DNA of 64,000 nucleotides from Verrucomicrobiota bacterium (GTDB lineage: Bacteria > Verrucomicrobiota > Verrucomicrobiia > Verrucomicrobiales > DEV007). Below the pieces are notes generated by a model. That model was not told the DNA's origin and ran no database searches. It saw nothing but the letters and a program-made list of their open reading frames with translations. The translations under genes and the position numbers were made by a program. This document shows, piece by piece, positions 9,068 to 19,827 of the stretch (positions are counted from its first letter, which is position 1; each line of letters starts with the position of its first letter). The stretch lies in NCBI GenBank assembly GCA_030625775.1, contig DAOUQC010000003.1, forward strand, positions 1 through 64,000, written 5' to 3'.

Positions 9068-12000
9068 TCACTTTTCCTTACGGTACAGGGATTTGATGTC
9101 TTCGAGGATCAAATAATTGATTGGAACAAGGAAAAGCGTGATGGCGGTGGCAAAAAGGATGCCATAACCGAGGCTGATAGCCATGGGAATGAGGATTTGT
9201 GCTTGAGTGCTTTTCAACTGTAACAAGGGGTAGAGACCGGCAAAAGTGGTGATGGAGGTCAGCAGGATGGGGCGAAAGCGGGCGGCCCCGGCGTTGTGGA
9301 CGGCTTCAAAGAGGGAAACCCCTTCTTCCTTGACCTTGCGATTGATAAAATCGACCAATACCAGGCTGTCGTTGACCACCACTCCGGAGAGCGCAAGCAT
9401 ACCAAAATTACTGAGCATGCTCAGGGTGTGGCCTTCGATCAGGTGGCCGATCACGGCGCCGATGAGGCCGAAAGGGATGACCGACATGACGATGAGGGGT
9501 TGCACATAAGAGCGAAAAGGGATGGCGAGCATGGCATAAATGCCAAAAATAATCAGCAAAGTGCCGGCCAGCATGGCGGTATTGGCTTCGCGCTCATCGC
9601 GGGCTTCGCCTTCGAAGCTGTAGCGCATGCCGGGATAGTCGCGGATGAGAGTTTGCATGAATTGGCTGAGATCTGAACGAATCGAATCGAGGTCAGCGGT
9701 TTTTTTGTCAGCATCGGCGCGGATGTTCAGGGCGCGGTGGCGATCAATGCGCTGGATGCGGGGAAAACTGCGGCCGATATTTGCGGTGGCAACTGTGGTG
9801 AAGGGGACTTCTTCTCCGTCGGAGGTGCGGATGCGCATGTTGTCGAGGCTGGCGAGCGAGCGGCGGGCATGCTCGGGGTAACGCATCATCACTCGCACTT
9901 CATCGCGTCCTCGTTGCAATCGTTGGATCTCTTCTCCGTAAAAGGCCTGTCTGACCTGGCGGGCCAGATCGGCCATGGTGAGGCCGAACTGCTCCGCTTC
10001 GGGTTTGATGCGCAGTTGAATTTCGGCTCTGCTCTGGTCAAGGCTATCGGAAATATCGAAGAGTCCGGTGTAGGTTCCGAGTTGCTTGCCGACCAGGGTG
10101 GCTGCCTCGGTGAGCTGGTCGGGTTCGGGGCCGGTGAGTTGGATGTTGATGGGGTCACGCCCGCGAAACATCTCGGCGCGGAAATAGAGTTCTTTTGCCC
10201 CGATGATTTCGCCGATGCGTTTGCGCCAGTCTTTGACGATGGCGACCGAGCTGATTTGCTTGCTGCGTTCTTCCGGGGGGGTGAGATTGAATACAACTTC
10301 ACCGAGATGGCTTCGCCCTTGTGAGCCTTTTGAGCGGGATGAGGAAAGTCCCTGTCCTCCGATACTGGTGATATTGGCTTCAATCATCGATTTACCGTTT
10401 TCATCGACGTACACTTTTTTCATGTCATCGACAGCTTTTTCGATGCGTAGAATGTGTCCTTCGGTGATGTGGAAGGGAGTGCCTTCCTGCATCGTCAACC
10501 GGCAGGTAACGGTTTCACTTTCGATGCGGGGGAAGGGAACCCGTATGATACGCCCCCCTGCGATGAACCCGATGAAGAGAACGAGCGTGGCGACAAAAAT
10601 TGAGAGGGTGAGGTAACGCCATTGCAAAGCCCAGCGCAGTGCGGGTTGATAGATTTTTTCGATTAATAGCTCCAGCCCGCGGGAAAATAATCGTTGGATG
10701 CGATTGAAGAAAATGTAAAATTTGCTGCATATCCTGAAGATGAAAGAAGGAAGGAACAATTCCCATAGGCTGGAGTTTTTATTTCTCAGGCTGTGCGCCA
10801 GATGGGAAGGGAGAATGAGTTTGGATTCCACCAGAGAGAAAGCGAGGACAGCGATCACGATAATGGCAATCTGGCCCTGCCACTTGCCGTGAAAACCAGT
10901 AGACATCATCATTGGAACGAAAGCAAGCATGGTCGTTAGCACCCCGAATACGACAGGTACAGCGACTTCCTTGGCGCCTTCCACTGCTGCGGTTTGCGAG
11001 TCGATGCCGCGTTGATTCCAGGTGTAAATGTTTTCGCCACAGACAATGGCGTCGTCAACCACCACGCCGAGCACCAGGATGAAAGCGAATAAGCTGACGA
11101 CGTTGATGGTGACACCGAGGTAGGGCATCAGCGCCAGGGCACCAAGGAAGCAGACAGGAATGCCGATAACGACCCAGAATGCGAGGCTGGGTCGCAGAAA
11201 TAAGGTTAGCATAAGGAATACCAGCAGCATACTTTTCCAGCCACTGCTGACGAGGGTGTTTAGGCGTCCCCTGACGATTTTCGAGCGGTCACCCCAGTAG
11301 TCAATGCTGACGCCATCGGGCAGTCGGCTTTTGCTTTCCTCCATGTATTCCTTGATGTCACGGGCAATTTGGATCGCGCTTTGATTTCCCTCGCGAGAGA
11401 CAGCGATGAGCACGCAGCGCTGGCCGTTGTAGCGAGCGATGAAAGGGTTCTCGTTGAAGTCGTTACTGACTGTGGCGATATCGGCCAAAGTGATGCGGAC
11501 ACCGTCTTCACGGGAGCGGATGACGATGTTGTCGAAAGCTTCCCGATTGTAAGCGCGGCCTTTGGTGCGCAGAGCGATTTCTCCCGCAGCTGTTTTCAAA
11601 GTGCCGGCGGAAACATCGATGGAAGAGTTCCGCAGGGCACGGGAGACTTCATCAAAGGTGAGTCCGTAGCGCCGCAGGGTATCTTCGTCAATTTCGATGA
11701 CGATCTCATAAGGCCGGATTCCCTGCAGTTGGGCGTCAGTGACTTCCGGCAGAGCGGCAATTTCATCGCGCACTTGTTCCCCCAGCCTCTTGAGATCGCG
11801 TTCGCTGAGATTGCCGTAGATTACCACGCCGATCACCGAGCGGTAGTAGTCGGCAAGTCGAATTGACGGTCTTTCGGCCAGATCCGGCAGGGTGGATATG
11901 GAATCGATGCGCGATTTTACGTCATTGAGGACGTCACGTCGATCGTGGTCGTCATCGATCTCTATGCTGATCGATGCCGCATTTTCGGTGGCGTAGGAGG

Positions 12001-12250
12001 TCATCCTTTCGATGCCCTCAACTTCGGCTATGGCTTCCTCGATACGGATGACGACTGATTCTTCGACCTCTTCGGGAGTGGCTCCCCGGTAGGGGACGCC
12101 GATGCTGATCACATTATTTTCAAATTCCGGAAAAACTTCCAGTGGGATTTTTTTTGTGACCAGGGTGTAAATACCGGCAATCGCGATGGCGGCCATCAGG
12201 AGATTGGCAGCCACCCCGTTGCGGGCAAACCATGTGATGAGACCGTGCAT
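9068..12250 (-). CDS. Efflux RND transporter permease (AcrB family)
   Basis: 1060 aa; GVPYRGATPEEVEESVVIRIEEAI, GVVVDDAIVCGENIY, GVVVNDSLVLVDFIN. Confidence 0.95.
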   Translation of the reverse strand: MHGLITWFARNGVAANLLMAAIAIAGIYTLVTKKIPLEVFPEFENNVISIGVPYRGATPEEVEESVVIRIEEAIAEVEGIERMTSYATENAASISIEIDDDHDRRDVLNDVKSRIDSISTLPDLAERPSIRLADYYRSVIGVVIYGNLSERDLKRLGEQVRDEIAALPEVTDAQLQGIRPYEIVIEIDEDTLRRYGLTFDEVSRALRNSSIDVSAGTLKTAAGEIALRTKGRAYNREAFDNIVIRSREDGVRITLADIATVSNDFNENPFIARYNGQRCVLIAVSREGNQSAIQIARDIKEYMEESKSRLPDGVSIDYWGDRSKIVRGRLNTLVSSGWKSMLLVFLMLTLFLRPSLAFWVVIGIPVCFLGALALMPYLGVTINVVSLFAFILVLGVVVDDAIVCGENIYTWNQRGIDSQTAAVEGAKEVAVPVVFGVLTTMLAFVPMMMSTGFHGKWQGQIAIIVIAVLAFSLVESKLILPSHLAHSLRNKNSSLWELFLPSFIFRICSKFYIFFNRIQRLFSRGLELLIEKIYQPALRWALQWRYLTLSIFVATLVLFIGFIAGGRIIRVPFPRIESETVTCRLTMQEGTPFHITEGHILRIEKAVDDMKKVYVDENGKSMIEANITSIGGQGLSSSRSKGSQGRSHLGEVVFNLTPPEERSKQISSVAIVKDWRKRIGEIIGAKELYFRAEMFRGRDPINIQLTGPEPDQLTEAATLVGKQLGTYTGLFDISDSLDQSRAEIQLRIKPEAEQFGLTMADLARQVRQAFYGEEIQRLQRGRDEVRVMMRYPEHARRSLASLDNMRIRTSDGEEVPFTTVATANIGRSFPRIQRIDRHRALNIRADADKKTADLDSIRSDLSQFMQTLIRDYPGMRYSFEGEARDEREANTAMLAGTLLIIFGIYAMLAIPFRSYVQPLIVMSVIPFGLIGAVIGHLIEGHTLSMLSNFGMLALSGVVVNDSLVLVDFINRKVKEEGVSLFEAVHNAGAARFRPILLTSITTFAGLYPLLQLKSTQAQILIPMAISLGYGILFATAITLFLVPINYLILEDIKSLYRKEK

Positions 12251-12290
12251 TTAGAATTTAGGTTTTAGGTGCAAGCTGACTGAATATCTT

Positions 12291-13703
12291 TTATTGGGTA
12301 CCTGTCGGCATCACTTCTTTCACCCATGTCTCATGCAATTTACGTAAACGGTTGACGATTTCCGGGTGTTCAGCAGCGTAATCTTTCACTTCCGGGTGTT
12401 TGTCATTCAAATTGCGTAGAGTGATTTTTCTCTTGCGGTCTTTGCCTCCGACAAAGGCTTCTTTGGGTCTGCCAAAAATCAGTTTCCACTGACCTTGTCT
12501 GACTGCCCATTCTTTGTGCCACTGAAAATACAGCACTTCATGCGGAGAAGGGGCATCGGGTGAATTTAAAACTTTCACCAGACTCTTGCCGTCGAGGTCA
12601 AGGCCCCCGGGTTTTTTCACTGAGCACAAATCCAGTATGGTTGGATACCAGTCCATCACCGATATGGGCTGATCACGCACTTCGCCTTCCGGCACGATGC
12701 CGGGAAAGCTGATGATTGCCGGTACCCTCACACCGCCTTCGAGGAAGGTGCCTTTATGGCCTATCCACTTGCCGGTATTACCTCCCCCGCTGGCACCGAA
12801 GTAGTGCCCCTTGGGGAATCCGCTGACATGATTGTCGGTCTGGATGTATGCCCATTTGTGCATCTGCATGGGGTAGTTGTAACCATTGTCGCTCATGAAA
12901 ATGACGAGAGTATTTTTCCTAAGCTTCAGACTTTCCAGCTTGTCGATCAGTTGACCGATATAAAAATCGGCACTGCTTACCACTGCGGCATAGGGCCGCC
13001 TCACATCGTCCAGGTTTTTGTAACGTTTTTCGAATTGTTCCAGTGCCTGTTCGGGGTAGTGAGGCAGGGTAAACGCGGCGTAGAGAAAGAAGGGTTGATC
13101 CTGGTTCTGTTCGATAAACTTCAGGCAGCGCTCGGTCATCAATTCGGGGAAATAGTTACCCTCTGCCCAAACTTCTTTTGTTCCCTCGTGCAGACTGTGG
13201 AAACCGTCACCTTGCAGAAAAAAATGGTTGTAGCTGTCTATGAAACCAGAGCGAACCCCGAAAAATTCGTCAAAGCCCTGTTTGGTCGGTCCAAAATCGC
13301 GGTGGGCGCCTAGATGCCATTTGCCGTAGAGGGCGGTGCGGTAGCCGGCTGTTTTCAGCGTTTCTGCCAGGGTGATTTCAGCCAGCGCCATGTTGATTCC
13401 GTCCTCCCCATTAATGTCGCCCTGGGTCCAGTTATTCACCCCGCTTCGTTGCGGATGACGCCCCGTCAGCAGAGCTGCACGCGAGGGGCAGCAGACGGTG
13501 TGCGCATAAGCCTGGGTGAAACGTATGCCGGTTTTGGCAAGGCGGTCGATGTTAGGTGTGTAGAGGTCTTTTGATCCGTAACAGTTTGCATCGAGGGTGC
13601 CCTGATCATCAGTGAAGATGATGAGGACGTTGGGTTTGCGATCTGCGGCAACAGTGAATTGCAAGGCTGCGAGGTAGAGGGCAAAGGAGAGCAGGGTTTT
13701 CAT
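12291..13703 (-). CDS. Sulfatase (arylsulfatase-like), secreted
   Basis: Signal peptide; PNVLIIFTDDQGTLD; VCCPSRAALLTGR sulfatase signature; start placed at MKTLLSF. Confidence 0.93.
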   Translation of the reverse strand: MKTLLSFALYLAALQFTVAADRKPNVLIIFTDDQGTLDANCYGSKDLYTPNIDRLAKTGIRFTQAYAHTVCCPSRAALLTGRHPQRSGVNNWTQGDINGEDGINMALAEITLAETLKTAGYRTALYGKWHLGAHRDFGPTKQGFDEFFGVRSGFIDSYNHFFLQGDGFHSLHEGTKEVWAEGNYFPELMTERCLKFIEQNQDQPFFLYAAFTLPHYPEQALEQFEKRYKNLDDVRRPYAAVVSSADFYIGQLIDKLESLKLRKNTLVIFMSDNGYNYPMQMHKWAYIQTDNHVSGFPKGHYFGASGGGNTGKWIGHKGTFLEGGVRVPAIISFPGIVPEGEVRDQPISVMDWYPTILDLCSVKKPGGLDLDGKSLVKVLNSPDAPSPHEVLYFQWHKEWAVRQGQWKLIFGRPKEAFVGGKDRKRKITLRNLNDKHPEVKDYAAEHPEIVNRLRKLHETWVKEVMPTGTQ

Positions 13704-13831
13704 GGCGTTGTATTTCCAATATATTTCATCTGACGCGCCTTGCACCCCCTTTTACTGCGATGTTTGTACATTGAAAAGGACAAACCGTTGCCGGTTTGCC
13801 CTTTGTTGATTTTATTGCTTTGGCTAAAACT

Positions 13832-14131
13832 TTACCAGTTTCCGCCGCCACCACCGCCACCGCCGCCACCGCCGCCACGAGGACGTTCTTCTCTCGGGCG
13901 AGCTTCATTGACTTTGATGTTGCGGCCCAGGGAGTCGTTACCGTCCAGAGCTTCAATGGCTTTTTCGCCATCACCTTGATTGGTCATTTCCACAAAGCCG
14001 AAGCCTTTGGATCTTCCAGTTTCTCTGTCTTGAATGATGTTTACTTTAATGACTGGACCATATTCAGCAAAAAGCTGTTCAAGGTCTCCTTCGTTCATGT
14101 CATAAGACAGATTTCCTACGTAGATATTCAT
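13832..14131 (-). CDS. RRM-domain RNA-binding protein with poly-Gly tail
   Basis: MNIYVGNLSYDM...GRSKGFGFVEM; C-terminal GGGGGGGGGGGG. Confidence 0.95.
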   Translation of the reverse strand: MNIYVGNLSYDMNEGDLEQLFAEYGPVIKVNIIQDRETGRSKGFGFVEMTNQGDGEKAIEALDGNDSLGRNIKVNEARPREERPRGGGGGGGGGGGGNW

Positions 14132-14373
14132 ATACTTTCCTAATCTTCGTGCGCTGTTAAGCTAACACTATCAAATAACCAGACGCACAAAATATTTGCT
14201 AGTGTTTCAGCGCTTAATGGAGAATCCAAATGCGCTGAATTGAGGTTCTATCGGCATTTAGACCAATGGTCAACCTTTTATATGGTCTTTATTCTCTGAA
14301 AGAAGCGAGGGATCGTGTGCAATTGTGGGGTGAAAATAAAAATATTCACTGAAATGCAGCCTGTTTGACTGTC

Positions 14374-15702
14374 TCAGAGGGTCATCTTGAGAGACTTTTT
14401 TAATTGTTCCATGGCTTCCTGTTGGTGTTGCCGCACGAATCCGTTTGCTTTGGCTGCTTTTGCTCTGGCGGCGTCAGGGTTTTTAGCTATGGCGAGTACT
14501 GCAGGGATGATGTTTTTGACTTGAGACTCGTCGTCCATGTCAAAAAGCCAGTCAGCCAGGCCGATATCCTTCCACATGATGCCTTTGCTTGTCTGCTCGG
14601 CCCAGCGGCAGACAATGGCGGGAATATTGTGACCAATGCACATGATGGGCGAGTGCATTTCATTGCCGAATAGGCCGGCACTGCGGGTGTAAACACTGAT
14701 CGCCTCGCCGGTAAGCCAGTAATTGGGACGCCACACGACTTTCTTTTTCACGTCTTCAGGCAGCTGGTCGTAAAGCATTTCCTTGCCGATTTTCATCTGG
14801 GTTTGATCTTCGGGGCAGATGAGGATTTTCATATCCGTCTGGCGGATCACCTCGATGATCGCTTTGCGCAGCTGGACGTGGTCATGCTCCTTCATGGATT
14901 CATTGCGGGCATGTTTGATCAGGTCAATTTTACGCCTTTTGGCTGGAATAGTCCAATACGGGGTGTAGCGCAACCGAGGGATACAACAGAGGAATTTACC
15001 ATCCTCCAAATCCTTATTTTTCAAAAAAGCTTCGGCCTTGGCATCATCACGGATATCGCAGGCAAAGGCTCCGTCGGGGCCGAAAGCCATCACCGGACAG
15101 GTGCAGCCTTTTGATTTGGCAAAATTCAGAGACACGGAATCGCGGAAGTAGACAAATTGGGCCTTGCTGAGCACTTGAATGGTTTTCGCCAGCAGCTCTT
15201 CCGGCGTAGCGCTGGTCTTACTGGATCCTTTTTGAGCTACGGTGATGCCGTAAACTCCGTAGGGTTTGCCGGTGGCTTCACTCCATTTGATCACATCGCG
15301 TTCAGCTACCAGTGATGGGCCGGAGCTGTGAAGAAGGAAATCACATTTATCGAAGGCAGTTTTGAGTGATGCTGGATCTTTGGCGATTTTCAGTTTGGGG
15401 AAACGAGCACGCAAAATTTCTTCGACACCGTTGTTCACATGGCTCGGCCATAAGGTGACTTTAACTTCGGGCAAGTGCTCTTCCAGCATGTGCAATACAC
15501 CGGGCGTGTGGGCGATGTCACCGATGTTCACCGTCTGCCAGGAGGAGCGCAGAAGGATGTGTTTGGGGCGGTTGGGTGCGGCCCGGAGTCCGGAGGTTGC
15601 CAAGGCGGTCAGGCCGATCTGGGAGAGCGCTGTGCGGCGGGTGATGGGGCTAGGTCTTTGGGGCATAGGCAGTGAAAATATGGGTACAAGCAGATTCTTC
15701 AA
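14374..15702 (-). CDS. Polysaccharide pyruvyl transferase family protein with Tat-like signal
   Basis: [19 protein letters not shown] leader; [54 protein letters not shown]. Confidence 0.8.
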   Translation of the reverse strand: MKNLLVPIFSLPMPQRPSPITRRTALSQIGLTALATSGLRAAPNRPKHILLRSSWQTVNIGDIAHTPGVLHMLEEHLPEVKVTLWPSHVNNGVEEILRARFPKLKIAKDPASLKTAFDKCDFLLHSSGPSLVAERDVIKWSEATGKPYGVYGITVAQKGSSKTSATPEELLAKTIQVLSKAQFVYFRDSVSLNFAKSKGCTCPVMAFGPDGAFACDIRDDAKAEAFLKNKDLEDGKFLCCIPRLRYTPYWTIPAKRRKIDLIKHARNESMKEHDHVQLRKAIIEVIRQTDMKILICPEDQTQMKIGKEMLYDQLPEDVKKKVVWRPNYWLTGEAISVYTRSAGLFGNEMHSPIMCIGHNIPAIVCRWAEQTSKGIMWKDIGLADWLFDMDDESQVKNIIPAVLAIAKNPDAARAKAAKANGFVRQHQQEAMEQLKKSLKMTL

Positions 15703-15724
15703 GGTGAATTACAGCATTCAGGAT

Positions 15725-17311
15725 TTATTGGGATCGAGGGGTAGTCACTTTTTCAGCCCACTCTGGTCTCACATCGGGATCGATTTGAAAAATCGAGGTG
15801 CCGAGGGTGTAAAAAAATAAAGTGATCACGACAATGCCGATGAGGTTGAGCACGATGCCGGCTTTGACCATGTCGATGATACGAATACGTCCGGAGCCGA
15901 AAACGATGGCGTTGGGAGGTGTGGCGACGGGCATCATGAAAGCACAGGAGGCGGACAGGGTGGCGGGGATCATGAGCAGCAGGGGATTGGTTTCAATGGC
16001 GACCCCGATGGCGGCAAGTATGGGCAGCAGGGTTTGAGTGGTGGCAACATTGGAGGTGAGTTCAGTGAGAAAGGTGAGGGTGCCACAAATCATGGCGATC
16101 AGCCCGATCGGGGGAATGGAGCCAGCAAAGCCTTGCACTTTCTGACCAATAAACGTGGAAAGACCGGCGGCCTGGAACCCTGCGGCAAGAGCAAAACCGC
16201 CACCCAATAGCAGCACAATGCCCCATGGCAGTTTGGAGAAAACAGAAGCGTCGAGAATTCGCGGGCAGGCATTCGCCTTGTTGCTTCGTGAGGGAATGAG
16301 GAACAGACTGAGAGCCATGACTAGAACGACCGTGCTGTCATCAATGAAGGGCGCGATGGAAGGAACGGTGTTGGACCATCCTTTGATCTGAAAACTGTCC
16401 CCCAGGGAAATGTCCTTGCGGAAAACCCATAATACGGCGGTGAGTGTGAAGGCGATCATCACAGCGCTTTCAGCAAAACTGATTCGCCCGAGTGAGCGGA
16501 TTTGGTCACGAATGATATCAGGCGAAAGGCTGAGTTCGGATGGAGAGGGAAAAAGAAAGCGGGTGAGGGTGATCCAGGAAAATAACAGCATCACCATACT
16601 GAGAGGTAGCCCCATGAACATCCATTGGCCGAAGGAGATGGGCTCGGCATTGGGGAACTCGCTGGCAAATACGCTGACAAAAGCCAGATTGGTCGGTGTG
16701 CCGACGAGCGTGGCCATGCCTCCGATGCTGGCGCTGTAGGCGATGCCGAGCAGCAGGGCGACAGAAAGGTTGCGGCAACGATCCTTGCCAAAGGTGGCTT
16801 CGGTTTGCGATATGATGGCGAGGCCGATGGCTAACATCATGATGGAGGTCGCGGTGTTGGAGATCCACATGGAGAGGAATGCCGTCGCCAGCATGAAGCT
16901 GAGTACGAGTCGATTGGGGCCGCCACCGATGGCGCGGATAATTCCCAGCGCGATGCGTTTGTGGAGATTCCATTTTTCCATCGCCAGGGCGATCATGAAT
17001 CCGCCAATGAAAAGGAAGATGGTGCTGCTGATATAAGAGGTGGCGGCAGTTTTGCTCGACATGATGCCGAGAATAGGAAAGGCAGCGAGGGGAACGAGCG
17101 CGGTGGCGGCCAGGGGGATAGCTTCGGTCATCCACCAGATTGCCATTAAAATGCCGACGGCGGCCATACGGGAGACCTCGGGATTATCCGGATCGAAATT
17201 GGTGAACAGAAGAATTGCAAAAAAAGCAGTGATACCCAGCCAGAATCCCAGACGCGACATCGGGTTGCAGCGTGTGCTTGAAGTTTCTTCTGATGACGGC
17301 GGGTTTTCCAT
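15725..17311 (-). CDS. DASS/SLC13 family anion:sodium symporter
   Basis: 528 aa membrane protein; WMTEAIPLAATALVPLAAFPILGI; ELTSNVATTQTLLPIL. Confidence 0.93.
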   Translation of the reverse strand: MENPPSSEETSSTRCNPMSRLGFWLGITAFFAILLFTNFDPDNPEVSRMAAVGILMAIWWMTEAIPLAATALVPLAAFPILGIMSSKTAATSYISSTIFLFIGGFMIALAMEKWNLHKRIALGIIRAIGGGPNRLVLSFMLATAFLSMWISNTATSIMMLAIGLAIISQTEATFGKDRCRNLSVALLLGIAYSASIGGMATLVGTPTNLAFVSVFASEFPNAEPISFGQWMFMGLPLSMVMLLFSWITLTRFLFPSPSELSLSPDIIRDQIRSLGRISFAESAVMIAFTLTAVLWVFRKDISLGDSFQIKGWSNTVPSIAPFIDDSTVVLVMALSLFLIPSRSNKANACPRILDASVFSKLPWGIVLLLGGGFALAAGFQAAGLSTFIGQKVQGFAGSIPPIGLIAMICGTLTFLTELTSNVATTQTLLPILAAIGVAIETNPLLLMIPATLSASCAFMMPVATPPNAIVFGSGRIRIIDMVKAGIVLNLIGIVVITLFFYTLGTSIFQIDPDVRPEWAEKVTTPRSQ

Positions 17312-17323
17312 GAGTAGCTGTTA

Positions 17324-18208
17324 TTACAATAAGCTGCTGAGAAGTTTTGCACTTTCCTTTTTTGCCTGTTTCCTGGCATCACTGACGATTTTTTTCCAGT
17401 GTTGCGAAAGGAAACGGGGATGCTGCAGGCTATCGAGTGCATATTTTCGGCTGGCTTGATCCAGATTTAGAGTTTCGACAATGATCTCTTCATTATTGTT
17501 GCCTGCCAGTGCCAGTGTTTTTCCACTGGCATCGACTATTTTGGAATCACCGGCGGACCACAGTTTGTCACCTTGGGGGCCAACGGAATTGGCGAAGAGG
17601 TAGTGCACTGCATTTTCGAATGCTCGAACGGCCATGCCGTCTTTTCCCTTGTGTTTGCTCCTGCTGACAGATAGCGAATCGAGCCCGGCGTTGGGATGGA
17701 AAATAATCCGGGCTCCGGCCATGACCGGAATGCGGACGAGTTCAGGATAGCGACGTTCGTGACAAATAATGGCAGTCACCGGGATGCCGTCGAGATGAAA
17801 ATAAGCGACCGCATTGCCCGGAGTGAAGTGTGCGGCGTCAGCGGGAGTGAGCTGGCATTTGGCGTAGGCGTGGGTGGGGGATCCGCTGCGGTCAAAGGCA
17901 ATCAGGGCATTGTAGAGTTTGCGTTTGGAGAATAGCGGACTGCCGATGAGCAGGTTGATCCGGTGTTTGGCAGCGAGTTCACCGACGGTTTGCAGGGCTT
18001 CGCGTATTTGTGTGGGTTTTAGCGAAGCAAAATCAGTGTTGTAGCCGCTAGTGGCGCATTCAGGGAAAAGCACCACATCAGCGCGCCGTTTTTTTGCCTG
18101 GCCAATAACCTGTGAAATTTTTTCGATATTTCCTTCAAGGTCGGAGGCAAAGCTCATCTGCACTGCAGCGACGCGGAGTTTGGAAACAGGCAGACTGGAG
18201 GGTTTCAT
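17324..18208 (-). CDS. Carbon-nitrogen hydrolase family protein
   Basis: VLFPECATSGYNTD; AIICHERRYPELVR (Cys replaced by His-Glu context in usual C-x-D/E motif region). Confidence 0.88.
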   Translation of the reverse strand: MKPSSLPVSKLRVAAVQMSFASDLEGNIEKISQVIGQAKKRRADVVLFPECATSGYNTDFASLKPTQIREALQTVGELAAKHRINLLIGSPLFSKRKLYNALIAFDRSGSPTHAYAKCQLTPADAAHFTPGNAVAYFHLDGIPVTAIICHERRYPELVRIPVMAGARIIFHPNAGLDSLSVSRSKHKGKDGMAVRAFENAVHYLFANSVGPQGDKLWSAGDSKIVDASGKTLALAGNNNEEIIVETLNLDQASRKYALDSLQHPRFLSQHWKKIVSDARKQAKKESAKLLSSLL

Positions 18209-18295
18209 TGGAAAGAGGGAAACTTATCAGGGCAGACGGGGATTAACAGAAATAATCAGTTCTGGCAAAATGAAAAGTAGCGGCTACTTTTTTTT

Positions 18296-19240
18296 ATGAA
18301 AACCCCCAATTTGATATGGATGCTGCTTTTGTTTTTTGGTCTGGCTCAAGCGGTGGTGGCAGACGGAGGAGTGGCGGTAAAGAAGAGTGAAGAAGGCTTT
18401 GCAATCAGCGAAGAGGGGCGTCCGATTTTGTTTTACCAGATCAAGGCGAAGTCAAAGCATGGGAAGTTCAAACGGGCGAACTATGTGCATCCGCTGTATT
18501 CGCTCGGTGGTGAAGTGATAAGCGAAGATTTTCCGAAAGATCATTTGCATCATCGCGGGGTGTTCTGGGCTTGGCACACGCTGACGGTGAAGGGCAAATA
18601 CGCGGGAGACAACTGGGTGTGCGATGACTTTGACTGGGATCTGCAGGAGGCCAAAGTGATATCTGGCTCGGCTAATGCGGGAGGAGTGAAAACACGGTGG
18701 TTGTGGAAATCACCGAAAGTGGTGGATGAGAAGGGCAAGATGAAGCCGATGGTGGAGGAGGTGACGACGATTCGTGTGGGCACTCGCCGGCAACACTACC
18801 GTCTGGTGGATTTTGAAATACGGCTGAAAGCTCTGCTGGATGAGGTGCGCATGGCGGGCTCGCTTGATGAAAAGGGTTACGGTGGTTTTTCGGTGCGTAT
18901 GCATCGTCCCAAGGACATGGTTTTTACCGGCGATATCGGCGTGGTGAAAGCGCAGCGCCTGGCGGTTGAGGGTGGTGCGTGGATGGATATGTCGGGCAGC
19001 CTGACAGCTAAAGGAAAAAGCGGGCTGGCAATTTTGTGTCACCCTTCGTTGCCTATTTTTCCGCAGAAGTGGTTGTTGCGGATGGGGGCGCAGCAGAATC
19101 CTCGCTGGCCAGGCAACAAGCCGGTGTTATTGCCAAAAGGGGAAGAGGTGGTGCTGCGCTATCGCCTGGTGATCCATGATGAGCAACTCAAGATGGAGGA
19201 TATTTCGAATCTTCAGGATGACTATGCGAAGGAGCATTGA
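18296..19240 (+). CDS. PmoA-family/DUF6807 protein, secreted
   Basis: Signal peptide; YVHPLYSLGGEVISEDFPKDHLHHRGVFWAWH. Confidence 0.85.
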   Translation: MKTPNLIWMLLLFFGLAQAVVADGGVAVKKSEEGFAISEEGRPILFYQIKAKSKHGKFKRANYVHPLYSLGGEVISEDFPKDHLHHRGVFWAWHTLTVKGKYAGDNWVCDDFDWDLQEAKVISGSANAGGVKTRWLWKSPKVVDEKGKMKPMVEEVTTIRVGTRRQHYRLVDFEIRLKALLDEVRMAGSLDEKGYGGFSVRMHRPKDMVFTGDIGVVKAQRLAVEGGAWMDMSGSLTAKGKSGLAILCHPSLPIFPQKWLLRMGAQQNPRWPGNKPVLLPKGEEVVLRYRLVIHDEQLKMEDISNLQDDYAKEH

Positions 19241-19274
19241 GGTTGAATTGGGGGCATTATCAGGAGGTGCTGTA

Positions 19275-19312
19275 TCAAAAAAATAAACAGTCGCTCCGGA
19301 TGGGAGCGACTG
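19275..19312 (-). terminator. Intrinsic terminator of the downstream minus-strand small secreted protein
   Basis: CAGTCGCTCC-GGATG-GGAGCGACTG hairpin followed on minus strand by TTTATTTTTTT. Confidence 0.85.
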
Positions 19313-19341
19313 TCTGGGAGTAATGTTGTTGTGAGTGCTTC

Positions 19342-19686
19342 TTAGTGGCGCCCGAAGGAGAAGGAGAATCCGCGGCGGGGACGGCAGTTGGAGCCTCTGT
19401 TGTAATAAGAGCCGCTGTAGTAAGGGACACCGTAAGAGCGGGAAATGCGGTGGCGCGACCCGCAGCGCGAATGCGATTGGGTGACCCAGCGGTAAAAGGG
19501 TCTTCCGCAAGAGTCATAGTAGGAGATCACCCGGTAGGAGTAAACGGGGCTGTGGCAATGGCTGCAGTTGCGGATAATGCGCCGTTGATAGGAATCGTGT
19601 CCAGCCAGGGCTTTTTGCGGTAAAACGGTGAAGCTGAGTAGTCCTGCCAGGACTACCATTATTGTTGTGAGTGTTTTTATTTTCAT
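19342..19686 (-). CDS. Small secreted His/Cys/Arg-rich hypothetical protein
   Basis: MKIKTLTTIMVVLAGLLSFTVLPQKALA signal peptide; mature region with CSHCH and Tyr/Arg/Gly-rich repeats; strong terminator downstream. Confidence 0.65.
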   Translation of the reverse strand: MKIKTLTTIMVVLAGLLSFTVLPQKALAGHDSYQRRIIRNCSHCHSPVYSYRVISYYDSCGRPFYRWVTQSHSRCGSRHRISRSYGVPYYSGSYYNRGSNCRPRRGFSFSFGRH

Positions 19687-19827
19687 AGGAGTTGGAGTAA
19701 TTAGGTTCATGCAGTTCGACGCGGGGTCTTGGTATTTATTCATTTGGTGGTAAAGAATATTGAAAGTTTTTGTATTAATTGTGTAAACTTGGTTTGGATT
19801 TTAATAAATGTATTTAACCAAATTGCT

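Noticed and set aside
13853-13882. GCC-rich trinucleotide repeat
   Set aside because: Explained by the poly-Gly C-terminus of the RRM protein; possible slippage tract but not a separate element.
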